DNA from: Candidatus Accumulibacter proximus
Lineage (GTDB): Bacteria > Pseudomonadota > Gammaproteobacteria > Burkholderiales > Rhodocyclaceae
Direction: 5' to 3'
Length of the DNA: 64,000 nucleotides
Assembly (NCBI GenBank): GCA_016709675.1
Contig: JADJMH010000019.1
Span: forward strand, 62,001 to 126,000
Part shown: positions 1 to 8,423 of the stretch, one piece after another
Layout of the letters: every line of letters starts with the position of its first letter
How positions within the stretch are numbered: the first letter of the stretch is position 1
Translations under genes and position numbers: made by a program
The notes under the pieces: generated by a model
What the model was told of the DNA's origin: nothing
The model's input: only the letters and a program-made list of their open reading frames with translations
The model's database searches: none

Positions 1-1207
1 CTGTTTCAACAGCAGATCGGCCGCGGCCTACGCTTGGCAAAGGGCAAGGAAGCTTGCCTGATCCTAGATTTCGTCGGACGACATCGGCAAGACTTCCGTT
101 TCGATCGCTTGCTTTCCACGATCACCGGTCTAGCGCGGGGCCAGCTGATCGAAGCGGCGGAGAAAGGATTCGGCTCCCTGCCGCCCGGCTGTCATATCCA
201 TCTTCAGCGCCAGACACGCGAACAGGTTTTGGGCAGCCTGAGAAGGCTTATGCAGCAGAACTGGCGCCGGTTGCGCACCGAGTTGCAAGCGTATGCAGCC
301 CTGCGCGGCCGGAATAACATCCGCCTGGCAAGCTTCCTGCGAGAGCAGGCCGTCGAACTGGAAGATATCTACCGCAGCAGAGGTCGCTCGGGCTGGACCA
401 ATTTGATGCGCGATGCCGGGCTGCTAACCACAGCCGCGGGCAGCGAGGACGATTATTTCGGTCGCCGCTTCGGCAACTTGCTGCATTTCGATGATCCGGC
501 GCGCACCGATCTGCTGCTCAAGGTCGGCGAGCCCGCCGCCACCTATTGGCCGCAGGAGGAACGCGACCACCAGTTGCTCCAGATGCTCGCGTATCAGGTG
601 GATGCTCAGCATCACCAGGCCGGAAGTAGCGAGGATTTCCTGAAGCGGCTGCGAGAGCACCCGGATCAGCGTGCCGAACTGGCTGAACTCGGCGAAGTGC
701 TGCAGGGGAGAAGCACCTTGCGGCAGCAATCCATTCCGGGGCTGGAAGATTCTCCGCTGAACCTGCATAGCTCCTACGGCATCCGGGAAATCCTGACTGC
801 TGTAGGTTGGCTATCCGCTGGGCGACGCACGCCTTTCCAGGCCGGCGTCCTGGCCCTGCGCGAGCGCAAGGTCGAACTCCTGTTCGTCACGCTGGACAAG
901 CATGAGGGATACCACGAACGCATCGCCTATCGCTGACTATGCCATCAGCGCCGAACGATTTCATTGGCAATCCCAGAACTCCGCTGGCCCCGATACGACT
1001 GCGGGACGCCGCTATCTGGAAAGCCCCGGCAATGGCTGGTGCTTTCAGCTTTTCGTCCGCCAGGCCAAGGGGGACCCTTACCGCGCCTGCGGCCCGGTGA
1101 CGCTGGAGCGCGCCGAGAGCGAAAAACCCATGACGATTTACTGGAATCTGGCGGTGCCACTGCCGAGCCGACTGTTCCAGGAATTCAGTATTCTGCGATG
1201 CGAATGA
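1..1207 (+). pseudogene. C-terminal part of DEAD/DEAH-type helicase with DUF3427 domain, frameshifted, 5' end outside window
   Basis: The reading frame is open from base 1 and begins inside the helicase C-terminal lobe: a motif VI-like QQIGRGLRLAKGKE is read from base 10, followed by the LDFVGRH segment that leads into DUF3427 in this superfamily II helicase family. The frame stops at 934-936. The DUF3427 tail continues in the next frame, with DYAIS...FHWQSQN, up to the stop at 1205-1207. Removing one T at about 934 restores a continuous protein (IAYR-DYAIS). Family members are probably DNA helicases, often found in accessory or defence settings; the exact role is unknown. The break may be a real mutation or a sequencing indel. 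Several neighbours are also broken, which favours decay. Confidence 0.8.
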
Positions 1208-1317
1208 AGTTTTGCCACCGTTCGGGGGAATGAAGCCGAACGCGACCCTGGTCATGCTGTGCTCCCGCCCGCTATGGCCGTTGAATTTTCGATGCCGAGG
1301 ACAATGCGCCGGGACTG

Positions 1318-2169
1318 TCAGCCTGGAGCGCCGGGCTGTTTGTCATCCGCTTTCAACGTCATGTACTCGAGTCGCCACTGGGTGAGCAGTCTGGCTTTGC
1401 TCACGGGCAGATCATCTTCGGAAATAGACATGCAGTCCTTCAAGGCAATCTCATGCCATTTGCCGGTCGCAGTGTCGAAGTGCTTTTTCAAGAAAAGCCC
1501 ATTGATCGACGCTTCGAGTTTTTCCGCTTCGTTGGCGGTCTGCTCCGGGTCGTCTCCGGGGGGATAAGCGAGAACGATCTTTAGCCCGTAGGGACTGCCG
1601 TCCGAGTGATCGACTTCCTTTCCGCCATCCACATCGAAATAGACGGCCGACAAAAGGTTTCCAACGGGTTCGATGAGCTTGGCAAGGCCCTTATCGACCT
1701 TGGATTTGGATAAGCGACTTACGAATGGGTCGGGGAATGCCGCTCGGTTGTAGCGTACGCCCAACCATGAGCGTAGCGCCGACAACGATTTGCCGGAAAA
1801 CGAATATGTGGCATCGGGAGCGAATGCTGCGAGCGCCTGTTTCGGAACGAGGCACTTGGCCGTCGCGATCATCTCGACGGTGGCGGGGTCGCCGCTGCGA
1901 AGCACCTCGAGATGGAGTGTCCGAGGGGCTTTCGCCCAGAAATAATTGCCATCGGCCTTTTCCGGATGGCAACCGATGATGATTTCTACGTCCGGCTCGA
2001 TCTGAAGATCATCGTTGGCCAGGTCGCAGTCGTGGCTGATGACAACCGCGCAAATGGCATCGGGGGCATCCGGATGGGCGAGTCCCAGCGCCTGGATGGC
2101 ATCTGGCGACAGCACGCTCCCCTGACGCCATGGGGTGTCTCGAGTCCAGGTCGCGGCCATGCCATCCAT
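1318..2169 (-). CDS. Conserved hypothetical protein with HDCDL motif
   Basis: Open frame of 283 residues. I do not recognise a named domain. Visible features are a conserved-looking VVISHDCDLAN segment at about residues 42-52 and an otherwise soluble, mixed alpha/beta-like composition with no signal peptide or membrane segment. The His-Asp-Cys-Asp cluster could bind metal or act in catalysis, but this is only a guess. It lies 5 bp after the end of the HTH gene upstream and is therefore probably the third gene of a TIGR04255-HTH-HDCDL operon. It is the only one of the three that is intact. The start could also be the ATG three codons downstream (MAATW). Confidence 0.7.
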   Translation of the reverse strand: MDGMAATWTRDTPWRQGSVLSPDAIQALGLAHPDAPDAICAVVISHDCDLANDDLQIEPDVEIIIGCHPEKADGNYFWAKAPRTLHLEVLRSGDPATVEMIATAKCLVPKQALAAFAPDATYSFSGKSLSALRSWLGVRYNRAAFPDPFVSRLSKSKVDKGLAKLIEPVGNLLSAVYFDVDGGKEVDHSDGSPYGLKIVLAYPPGDDPEQTANEAEKLEASINGLFLKKHFDTATGKWHEIALKDCMSISEDDLPVSKARLLTQWRLEYMTLKADDKQPGAPG

Positions 2170-2174
2170 GCTGG

Positions 2175-2823
2175 TCAGACGTCTTCATTCAATGATGGGC
2201 GCCCCATGTCCAAAACATCGAGACGCGAGGGCGTTCTGTCTGCAAGCAAGGCATCGAGCTTTTCTCGCGAGGTGGCGCCACGTTTTGCGATCCGGACGAG
2301 TCGCTGGGCCGTTTCCCTTCCGTCGGCCCCCGCTCCGAGCAGTTCCACGGAATGATTTTCCGTGTGCGACGGTGCGATCAAGCGCGAGCGCAGTCGGCTT
2401 GAAGCCGGCCTCGGTGAACTACGCGCGCGGCGGCAGCCAATTGCACGAGCTTGCCTTGATGCTGTTCTTGGGAATCTCTCCCACTGGCCAGTTGTAGAGA
2501 GTCTGGCGTGAAACGCCGAACACCGCAGGAAGGTGCGACATGGTGCGCCCGAAGCCGACCTTCACTTCCTTCATCAGTTCGGTATAGGGGGCGTATGGCT
2601 CCGGCAATGCCGCCACTTCCACTTTCACGACCGCATAGGGGCGGTAGCCTTGGCGCGACGTGACGAAATGCACTCCCTCGACACCGCCAGTGCCGGCCCC
2701 GCCGAAGCACGGGAGTGGGCCACCCTCGGCAACGGGCGCCCGCCCGTAGATCGCTAGTACGGGTCGGTAATGAGCGTGGGCGTTGATATCTTCAACGGGA
2801 ACTGCGAATCCGAGCATGATCAC
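2175..2823 (-). pseudogene. HTH DNA-binding regulator/antitoxin-like gene, multiple frameshifts
   Basis: Three overlapping frames together spell one protein. The first runs from ATG 2823 through LPAVFGVSRQTLYNW, a clear helix-turn-helix. The second gives EQHQGKLVQLAAAARVV. The first frame then resumes with FTEAGFKPTALALDRTV, and a third frame gives SVELLGAGADGRETA and ends PSLNEDV at 2175. Indels are needed near 2467, 2418 and 2349. Restored, it would be about 215 residues, with a regulator-like HTH near residue 105. Its start codon overlaps the stop of the TIGR04255 gene (ATGA at 2820-2823), so the genes were translationally coupled. A DNA-binding partner of that protein is a reasonable inference. 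Confidence 0.7.
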
Positions 2824-3605
2824 TTGTCCCAGGCGGCAAATGCGTAAGGCGTGGCGGTGGTCTTGAACGCCGCTCCAATGACCTTGTGGATGGCATCGAG
2901 GTGATCGGCCACTGCTTTCGTCGAGAACGCCTCGCGCCCTTCGACGAAGCCGTCATTGTCGAGAATGGCGCTGATGCCCGTGTAGGACACGAACTTTTCA
3001 GTGACGCGCATGTTTCCAGGCTGCAGTTCGGGGGGGAACGCGAGTGGACCGTCCTGTATGGCAACCCGACTCAGCAGCTTGATGTTGCCAGATCTCGTTC
3101 ATCGCCTCTGTATAGGAATAGAGAGGTCGCCCTCGAGGCGCGACGTCAGACCGTGGACTTGTTCGACGAGGTACTGTTCGATGGTTTCTCCAGGTTGCGG
3201 CATCACCCGATCGAGATAACGAAGGCCGGCCCGTTCAGTAAAGGCAAGTTTCACGACATGGTTCACGATGTCCAGGCCCTTCAGGAAGCATGCCGAGAAG
3301 GTCTCGAAGTACCCATAATTGGTGGATTGGAGCGTAAGGCTTTGGCCGTCGAGGATGAACGTATGCGTTTTCTCGACGTTGCCAAGCTGAAACCGTTCCT
3401 GCTGGACCGGAGTTGGGGTGGACGGCTGGCCGTCCTGTACAGATAACTGGATCGAGATGAGATGCTGACGGTCGAAATCGGGATAGCCGGCCTGACGGAA
3501 GCTCTCTTGAATGCTGGGCAGGAAATCTGCCAGCTTCAAAATCGGGTTGAACCGCACCTGGGCCAGGGTTAGGTACACGGGCGGATTCTTGAGGGGGGTT
3601 CCCAT
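2820..3605 (-). pseudogene. TIGR04255 family protein, disrupted by compensating indels and an internal stop
   Basis: The N-terminal part (residues 1-168) starts PLKNPPVYLTLAQVRFNP, characteristic of the sporadically distributed TIGR04255 family. The same frame resumes after a TGA at 3099-3101 with NIKLLSRVAIQDGPLAFPP, the family's C-terminal half, and ends AAWDK at 2820. In another frame the short stretch between reads SYSYTEAMNEI, so two closely spaced indels (near 3119 and 3085) create the stop. Total length of about 261 codons fits the family. Function is unknown; members occur near mobile and defence genes. A good ribosome site (GGAGG, 10 bases ahead) precedes ATG 3605. Confidence 0.8.
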
Positions 3606-3650
3606 CTGTCAATTACCTCCAAGTAACCGATTCAAGTGGTACAATTCGGT

Positions 3651-3971
3651 TTACAGTTTGGCAAATTTTCTTTTGGGTGGTTCCCGGTCGAGGCACATGG
3701 CAGATGCGGATTCCGTTTCTGGCTGTCCACACGGCTTAGAGTGGTTCCGGTAGCCACTCCCCGCTGCGAGCCGGTTCCACTCCCGATCCATCAGCCAGCG
3801 CAGGAATTCGGCATCCCGCGAGACCCCTTGCACCTGCTGGCGGTGCCATTGCATCAAGGCCTGCAGTTGGCCAAATGACTCGATCTCCCCAGGGTCGCGC
3901 TCAAGCAGCAACTGCAGGCGTCGGCGATCATTCGATGCCAGCCGGATGGCATCGCCAAAGCGAAGGGTCAT
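3651..3971 (-). CDS. Small hypothetical protein
   Basis: 106 codons from the ATG at 3971, which overlaps the stop of the upstream membrane protein as ATGA; I chose this start over a longer upstream extension for that reason. The first 70 residues are charged and probably helical (MTLRFGDAIRLAS..., EFLRWLMDREWNRLA). The tail is basic and low in predicted structure. No family recognised. It forms a two-gene unit with the gene upstream, and its 3' end lies 45 bp before the TIGR04255 start. Confidence 0.5.
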   Translation of the reverse strand: MTLRFGDAIRLASNDRRRLQLLLERDPGEIESFGQLQALMQWHRQQVQGVSRDAEFLRWLMDREWNRLAAGSGYRNHSKPCGQPETESASAMCLDREPPKRKFAKL

Positions 3972-4480
3972 GATGGCATCACTCCCCATAGGCTCAGACG
4001 CGCCGTCTCGGCATCGATAGCCCGATCCACATGCCGCCCTCGCCGGCTCCGGATTACGGCGCGTCGGGCGCTGGCGATCAGCCCGCACGTCACCGCCCCC
4101 GGTACGAGCAACACCATGCCAGGATCGCCCCAGATCATCGCCATCATCAGGAAGGTGACTGCCAGGACGGGGAAATCATAGACACGCAGCAACGGCGGCG
4201 CTTCGGTGCGGGCGTAGTTGACTCCATCGGCCGTAGTCCAGTTGGCGAGTCCCAGCACCTGGGGCACCTTGTGCGCCGTGACAATCAGACTGACCGCGTG
4301 ACCACGTCGGGCCGCCATCGTCCGGGTGTTGACCGTGAACTTCCGTTCGACTCCCGATGGCGGCTTGATCCACAGCTCGTAGCGGTCGGCGGGACCGAGC
4401 GGGCGATATCCATAGCGATGAACGTTGGTGTGACGGCGCAACTCGACGATGCGCCCATGGAAAGCCTGTAGCGTTGCCAT
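3968..4480 (-). CDS. Hypothetical protein with paired membrane segments
   Basis: 170 residues. The N-terminal ~95 residues are soluble and basic. Two hydrophobic stretches at about residues 100-117 (VYDFPVLAVTFLMMAMIWG) and 121-137 form a probable helical hairpin, followed by a basic cytoplasmic tail (RRAVIRSRRGRHVDR). A strong Shine-Dalgarno (AGGAGGG) sits about 8 bases before ATG 4480. Family and function unknown. It is probably translationally coupled to the next gene. The setting, between decayed genes and a transposase remnant, suggests mobile-element cargo, but this is not proven. Confidence 0.55.
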   Translation of the reverse strand: MATLQAFHGRIVELRRHTNVHRYGYRPLGPADRYELWIKPPSGVERKFTVNTRTMAARRGHAVSLIVTAHKVPQVLGLANWTTADGVNYARTEAPPLLRVYDFPVLAVTFLMMAMIWGDPGMVLLVPGAVTCGLIASARRAVIRSRRGRHVDRAIDAETARLSLWGVMPS

Positions 4481-4601
4481 AATGGTTCCCTCCTATCGAA
4501 CCCGCTGTCCAGCGTCGCGCACCCGCGGCGCGTTGCAACCCCGCGCCGCACTTCGGAATCGGAATCGGAGGCGAAACGATGCCATGGCAAGGCATCGGTA
4601 A

Positions 4602-4820
4602 TTCCAGGCCTACGCCAAAAAAACGGAACCCCAAGCCCACTCGGATCGGCTCGGCGACGCCGTCCGTTTGGTAGCCCAACTCGGCGGATACATCGGCCGC
4701 GCCAAAGACCCGTATCCAGGCCATCAAATCATGTGGCACGGCTATTCGGAACTGCAATCGCTGCGCGAAGGGCTCTCCCTCCGACACTGGACTTCGGACG
4801 ACAACAAGGCTTGTGGGTGA
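4602..4820 (+). mobile_element. C-terminal remnant of a Tn5-like (IS4-family) transposase
   Basis: After an in-frame stop at 4599-4601, 72 codons read through RLVAQLGGYIGRAKDPYPGH and end at TGA 4818-4820. The pattern 'LGG(Y/F)(I/L)GR...DP.PG...W.GY..L' is the C-terminal tail of Tn5-type IS4-family transposases. The catalytic region is absent upstream, so this is a dead end-fragment of an insertion sequence. No terminal inverted repeat was identified. It supports past transposition in this decayed stretch. Confidence 0.65.
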
Positions 4821-4829
4821 AGGGCAGCG

Positions 4830-5308
4830 CTAGGCACCTTCTCCGTTGGACCGCCTGACCATCTCCGCCAGCGGCACGCCGATACAGGACTCATCCCTTG
4901 CCAGGCAGGTGGGCAATCAGCTCATCCCAGATTGATATGCAATGTTTTCAGCACCACACTCGGCAGCCGGGAAAGGGCGTCAGGCAGGATACCCTCCGCC
5001 GGTCCCGGCAACAGGGAAAGGGCCGAGATACTCTCTGCGCCAGGCGCAAACCCTACCCGGCGCTGGTCCCCGTGGTTGCGCCTCTTCGTCAGACACTCCC
5101 GCGCCACCAGCTTGTCGACCAGCAGACTGCAGGTGGATTGATGAATCCCATGCGACGGTGCCAGGTCGCCGATCCGATCCCCGGGCGGCGCTCGACTTCC
5201 TGCAAGACCCACATCTGGGAGCCGGATAGGCCACAGCGTTCCTCGACCAGACGAAAGGTGCTGGCGCAGGAGCCGAAGATCAGACGGAATTGCTGCAACA
5301 CTTTCCAT
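4830..5308 (-). pseudogene. MarR-family transcriptional regulator, shattered by frameshifts
   Basis: Pieces in alternating frames read as one MarR protein: MESV then (next frame) LQQFRLIFGS and FRLVEERCGLSGSQMWVLQE, back to the first frame for GIHQSTCSLLVDKLVAREC and TKRRNHGDQRRVG (winged helix and wing), and a tail in a further frame ending ELIAHLPGK...SNGEGA at 4830. At least three to four indels are required. MarR proteins repress nearby transport or stress genes; here the neighbours are antiporter fragments. The gene cannot make a functional protein as given. Confidence 0.75.
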
Positions 5309-5460
5309 TGTCAGCAGCGACAGGGGCGTATCCGGGTTCAGTTTTCACAGCACAGATCGACAGTAGGGTTGCAAAAGGTCGGGGTCGTGAATTACATTTA
5401 CGAAGACAATGTTGTTTTCCCAGCCGCCTTGGTGTATTCGATTTTGGTCAAACCCAGATG

Positions 5461-5622
5461 CTGTATTCCGGCATGGCCGATGCTGGTCGGTATCCTATGG
5501 CCACCATCCTGCTGATGCAGTTGTTTGGGCCACTGGCTACTCAAACCGCCATCAAGGGCTTTGGTGAAGCGACCCGGCTCGTACCAAAGCGCCTTGATAC
5601 GCCGGCTACGCCGTCCACCTGA
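5461..5622 (+). pseudogene. Possible C-terminal remnant of a cation:proton antiporter
   Basis: An open stretch reads ADAGRYPMATILLMQLFGPL then ATQTAIKGFGE and ends at TGA 5620-5622. This resembles the last transmembrane helix and tail of CPA2-type antiporters, including the intact one downstream (compare FAAALMELAGPALCRIAL). No upstream membrane segments are readable in this frame, so only the end of the gene seems to survive. The assignment rests on a short resemblance. Confidence 0.4.
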
Positions 5623-5636
5623 GGAGAATGATCGCC

Positions 5637-6002
5637 ATGAGCAGACGTCCACTTCGCATCGGGCTATCGGCCCGCATCGACCACCCGCAACCCGGCGCGA
5701 CCGGGCTGCAGTCCAAGTCGTTGCAATACCTGGAGCAATCGGTCGCGCACCGGGTCATGTCGCGCAAGGTAATGGTCTTCATGATTCCCTCGGTCAGTGG
5801 CGACGGCATCGTTCTCCACAGCAGCATCCGCCTCTCCGACTATCCACAGCATCTCGACGGCCTGGTGTTGCAGGGCGGCGCGGACATCTGCCCGCAGTGT
5901 TACGGCGAGGAACCGCTCCACCCGGACCGGGCCGACGACCGGCTGCGTGTCGAGGCGCTCGCTGGCGATGGCCATCCTGGCGACTTCCTTCGCCATGCCT
6001 GA
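5637..6002 (+). pseudogene. N-terminal fragment of a class I glutamine amidotransferase (peptidase C26, PuuD-like)
   Basis: A good ribosome site (GAGGAGA) precedes ATG 5637. The first ~100 residues match the N-terminus of gamma-glutamyl-GABA hydrolase-like C26 peptidases: RPLRIGLSARI at the start and LDGLVLQGGADICPQCYGEE, the typical LVLPGG(A/V)D segment. After ADDRLR the similarity ends, and the frame runs into the region ahead of the antiporter, stopping at 6002. The nucleophile motif (G-x-C-R-G) and the catalytic His/Glu are missing, so the fragment cannot be active. A deletion probably joined this gene to the start of the next. Confidence 0.65.
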
Positions 6003-7269
6003 CGACCTGCTCGCCCCCCTGCGCAGAGGCTGGGAGAGCCTGCTCGAACGCCTCTTCTTCCTGCCACCGTTTCCGGAAAGTGTTGACTCGCTGGCCTTGT
6101 TCAGCCTGCTGCTGGTCGTTGGGCTGCTGATCGGTGAGTGGTTGCACGCCCGCGTCGGCTGGCCGAGGGTGATCGGCTATGTGCTCGCCGGTACCATCTT
6201 TGGGCCGTCACTGCTTGGCTGGATCAGCATTGAGGCATTGGCGCAGGCGCGGCCGATAGCGGATGCGGCCCTCGGGCTGCTGATGCTCGAGGTCGGCCGA
6301 CGGCTCGACCTCGGCTGGCTGCGACACAATCCGGAACTGCTACGCAGCACGCTGATCGACATCAGCCTCTCCTTCAGCCTGATCTTTTCCTTCGCCCTCC
6401 TGCTGATCGGGCAAAGCCCCGCCTGGGCGGCCGCCACGGCCGCAGTCACGATGGCTTCAGCGCCCGCCGTCGTGTTGCTTACGATCGAGGAGGCCAAAGC
6501 GCAGGGCGTGGTAACGGAGCGGATCGTCCTGCACACGGCGATCGCTTCTGCGGCCTCCTTCGTCGTGTTCACGCTTGTCCTCGGCGTCATCCACGCCGAG
6601 CAAAGCGAAGACTGGCTGAATGCCGTGGTCCATCCGCTGTGGGTCGCCGTTGGCGCGCTGCTCATCGCCTGGCTGGTTGCCGGTCTGGCGCTGCTTATCG
6701 CCCGCTTGCTGCCGAAGCGTTCGCTGGCCCAGGTCTTCATCCTCGTCGCCAGCGCCTTGCTGGCCGTTGGCCTGGCCCGCATGCTGGCGGTCCCGGTCTT
6801 TCTGACGCTGTTCCTGATGGGTGTCCTGCTGGCGCAGATCGATGAGCGGCAGACGCTGCGCTACACCGCACTCCCCGAAGGCCACTGGCTGCTCGCCATC
6901 ATTCTCTTTGTCATCGTTGGCGCCTCCCTTCCGTGGCAGGAGTTCACCTGGCTGACCGGGCTGCAGGCGATTGGACTGCTGCTGGTTCGTGCCGCGGCCA
7001 AGGCTGCCGCGCTGGCTGCTGCCGGCGGCAGCCTGCCGCTGCCGAAGCGGCTGCTGGTCGCCATCGGCATCCAGCCGCTGTCGGCAACGGCTGTCTTCAT
7101 GGCCTATGAAATCGCCGCCCTGTACCCGGAGATCGGTCGTTCGGCGCTGGCTCTGTCGCTCTTCGCCGCAGCCCTCATGGAACTGGCCGGACCGGCGCTG
7201 TGCCGCATCGCGCTGCGCAAGTCAGGCGAAACCGCAGGCAGCGAAAACGGCAAGGGAGGTATCGGATGA
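5995..7269 (+). CDS. Cation:proton antiporter, CPA2 (Kef-like) family
   Basis: 424 residues from ATG 5995; an in-frame ATG at 5968 is an alternative, but it lies within the truncated upstream gene. About twelve hydrophobic helices can be traced, starting LALFSLLLVVGLLIGEWLHA and then RVIGYVLAGTIFGPSLLG, the glycine-rich pattern of CPA2 Na+/K+:H+ exchangers. No C-terminal TrkA-N (nucleotide-binding) domain follows, so it is a short membrane-only form. Located in the inner membrane, it likely exchanges protons for K+ or Na+. Its stop overlaps the ybdK start (ATGA), giving an antiporter-ybdK-hydrolase operon. Substrate cannot be read from the sequence. Confidence 0.85.
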   Translation: MPDDLLAPLRRGWESLLERLFFLPPFPESVDSLALFSLLLVVGLLIGEWLHARVGWPRVIGYVLAGTIFGPSLLGWISIEALAQARPIADAALGLLMLEVGRRLDLGWLRHNPELLRSTLIDISLSFSLIFSFALLLIGQSPAWAAATAAVTMASAPAVVLLTIEEAKAQGVVTERIVLHTAIASAASFVVFTLVLGVIHAEQSEDWLNAVVHPLWVAVGALLIAWLVAGLALLIARLLPKRSLAQVFILVASALLAVGLARMLAVPVFLTLFLMGVLLAQIDERQTLRYTALPEGHWLLAIILFVIVGASLPWQEFTWLTGLQAIGLLLVRAAAKAAALAAAGGSLPLPKRLLVAIGIQPLSATAVFMAYEIAALYPEIGRSALALSLFAAALMELAGPALCRIALRKSGETAGSENGKGGIG

Positions 7270-8423
7270 GCAAGTCTCTCGGGGAATTCAGGCACAGCGA
7301 ACCGCTGACGCTGGGCGTCGAACTGGAACTGCAACTGCTGTCCCGGCGCGACTTTGACCTGACCCGTGGCGCGACCGACCTGCTGGCCAGCCTCGACTAC
7401 GACGGACGCTTCGGCGAAATCAAGCTGGAGATTACCGAGAGCATGATCGAAGTCAGCACCCTGCCACAGGCAAGTGCAGAGGGGATCGCCGCCGATCTCG
7501 CGGGCCTGCGCGAGATCCTGCGGGTCCATTGTGCGCGCAACAACATTGCCGTCAGTGGCGGTGGCACGCATCCCTTCCACCGCTGGCCGGAACGGCGCAT
7601 CTGCAGTGGCGAGCGCTTTGACGCGCTGTACCAGCGCTACGGCTACCTCGCCAAGCAGTTCACTGTCTTCGGCCAGCACATCCACGTCGGCTGCACTTCG
7701 GCCGACGACGCGATCTGGCTGACGCAGGCGCTCGGCGTGTACGTGCCGGCGTTTGTCGCTCTCTCGGCTTCGTCGCCATTCGTCGACGGTGTCGATACCT
7801 TTTTCCAGTCGGCCCGTCTCAACGCCGTCTCGGCCTTTCCGCTCAGCGGCCAGTGCCCGCCGCTCGCCAACTGGGAGGAGTTCGTCCGCTATTTCGGCAT
7901 GCTGCAAGCCTGCGGCATCGCGGCCAGCATCAAGGACCTGTACTGGGACGTGCGGCCCAAGCCGGAATTCGGAACGGTCGAGATTCGCGTCTGCGACACG
8001 CCACTGAGCATCGAGAGTGCCACCGCTCTGGCGGCACTGGCACAGGCGCTGAGCCGCTGGCTGCTGCGCACGCGGCCGGATCTGCAGGTAGCGCGGCAGG
8101 TGCATGTCGCGCGTTACAACAAATTCCAGGCCTGCCGATACGGCATGGCGGCGATGATTTCCGATCCAGTCGCGCTCGGCCAGCGGCCGCTGCGGGAAAG
8201 TCTCGCCGAGCTGCTGGAATTGCTGGCCGCAGATGCCCGCGAACTCGGCTGTACGGCATGGCTCGATCACCTGCAGCCACTGCTCGCCGACGATGCGACC
8301 GACGCCGCCTGGCTGCGCGGCATGCAGCGAGTGCATGGCAACCTGAATGACGTGGTGCGCGAAGCAGCCGAACGATTGCTCGCCCGCCCAGCAGCGAACG
8401 AACCCCGGGAGATCTCACGATGA
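7266..8423 (+). CDS. ybdK: YbdK-type carboxylate-amine ligase (glutamate-cysteine ligase 2 family)
   Basis: 385 residues from ATG 7266, overlapping the antiporter stop. The N-terminus TLGVELELQLL and the later GGTHPFHRW, FGQHIHVG and KPEFGTVEIRVCDTP segments are the active-site signatures of the GCS2/YbdK family. E. coli YbdK has weak gamma-glutamylcysteine synthetase activity and its physiological substrate is uncertain; the reaction is ATP-dependent joining of a carboxylate to an amine. Cytosolic, normal length. The stop overlaps the next start (ATGA at 8420-8423), so the genes are co-translated. Confidence 0.9.
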   Translation: MSKSLGEFRHSEPLTLGVELELQLLSRRDFDLTRGATDLLASLDYDGRFGEIKLEITESMIEVSTLPQASAEGIAADLAGLREILRVHCARNNIAVSGGGTHPFHRWPERRICSGERFDALYQRYGYLAKQFTVFGQHIHVGCTSADDAIWLTQALGVYVPAFVALSASSPFVDGVDTFFQSARLNAVSAFPLSGQCPPLANWEEFVRYFGMLQACGIAASIKDLYWDVRPKPEFGTVEIRVCDTPLSIESATALAALAQALSRWLLRTRPDLQVARQVHVARYNKFQACRYGMAAMISDPVALGQRPLRESLAELLELLAADARELGCTAWLDHLQPLLADDATDAAWLRGMQRVHGNLNDVVREAAERLLARPAANEPREISR

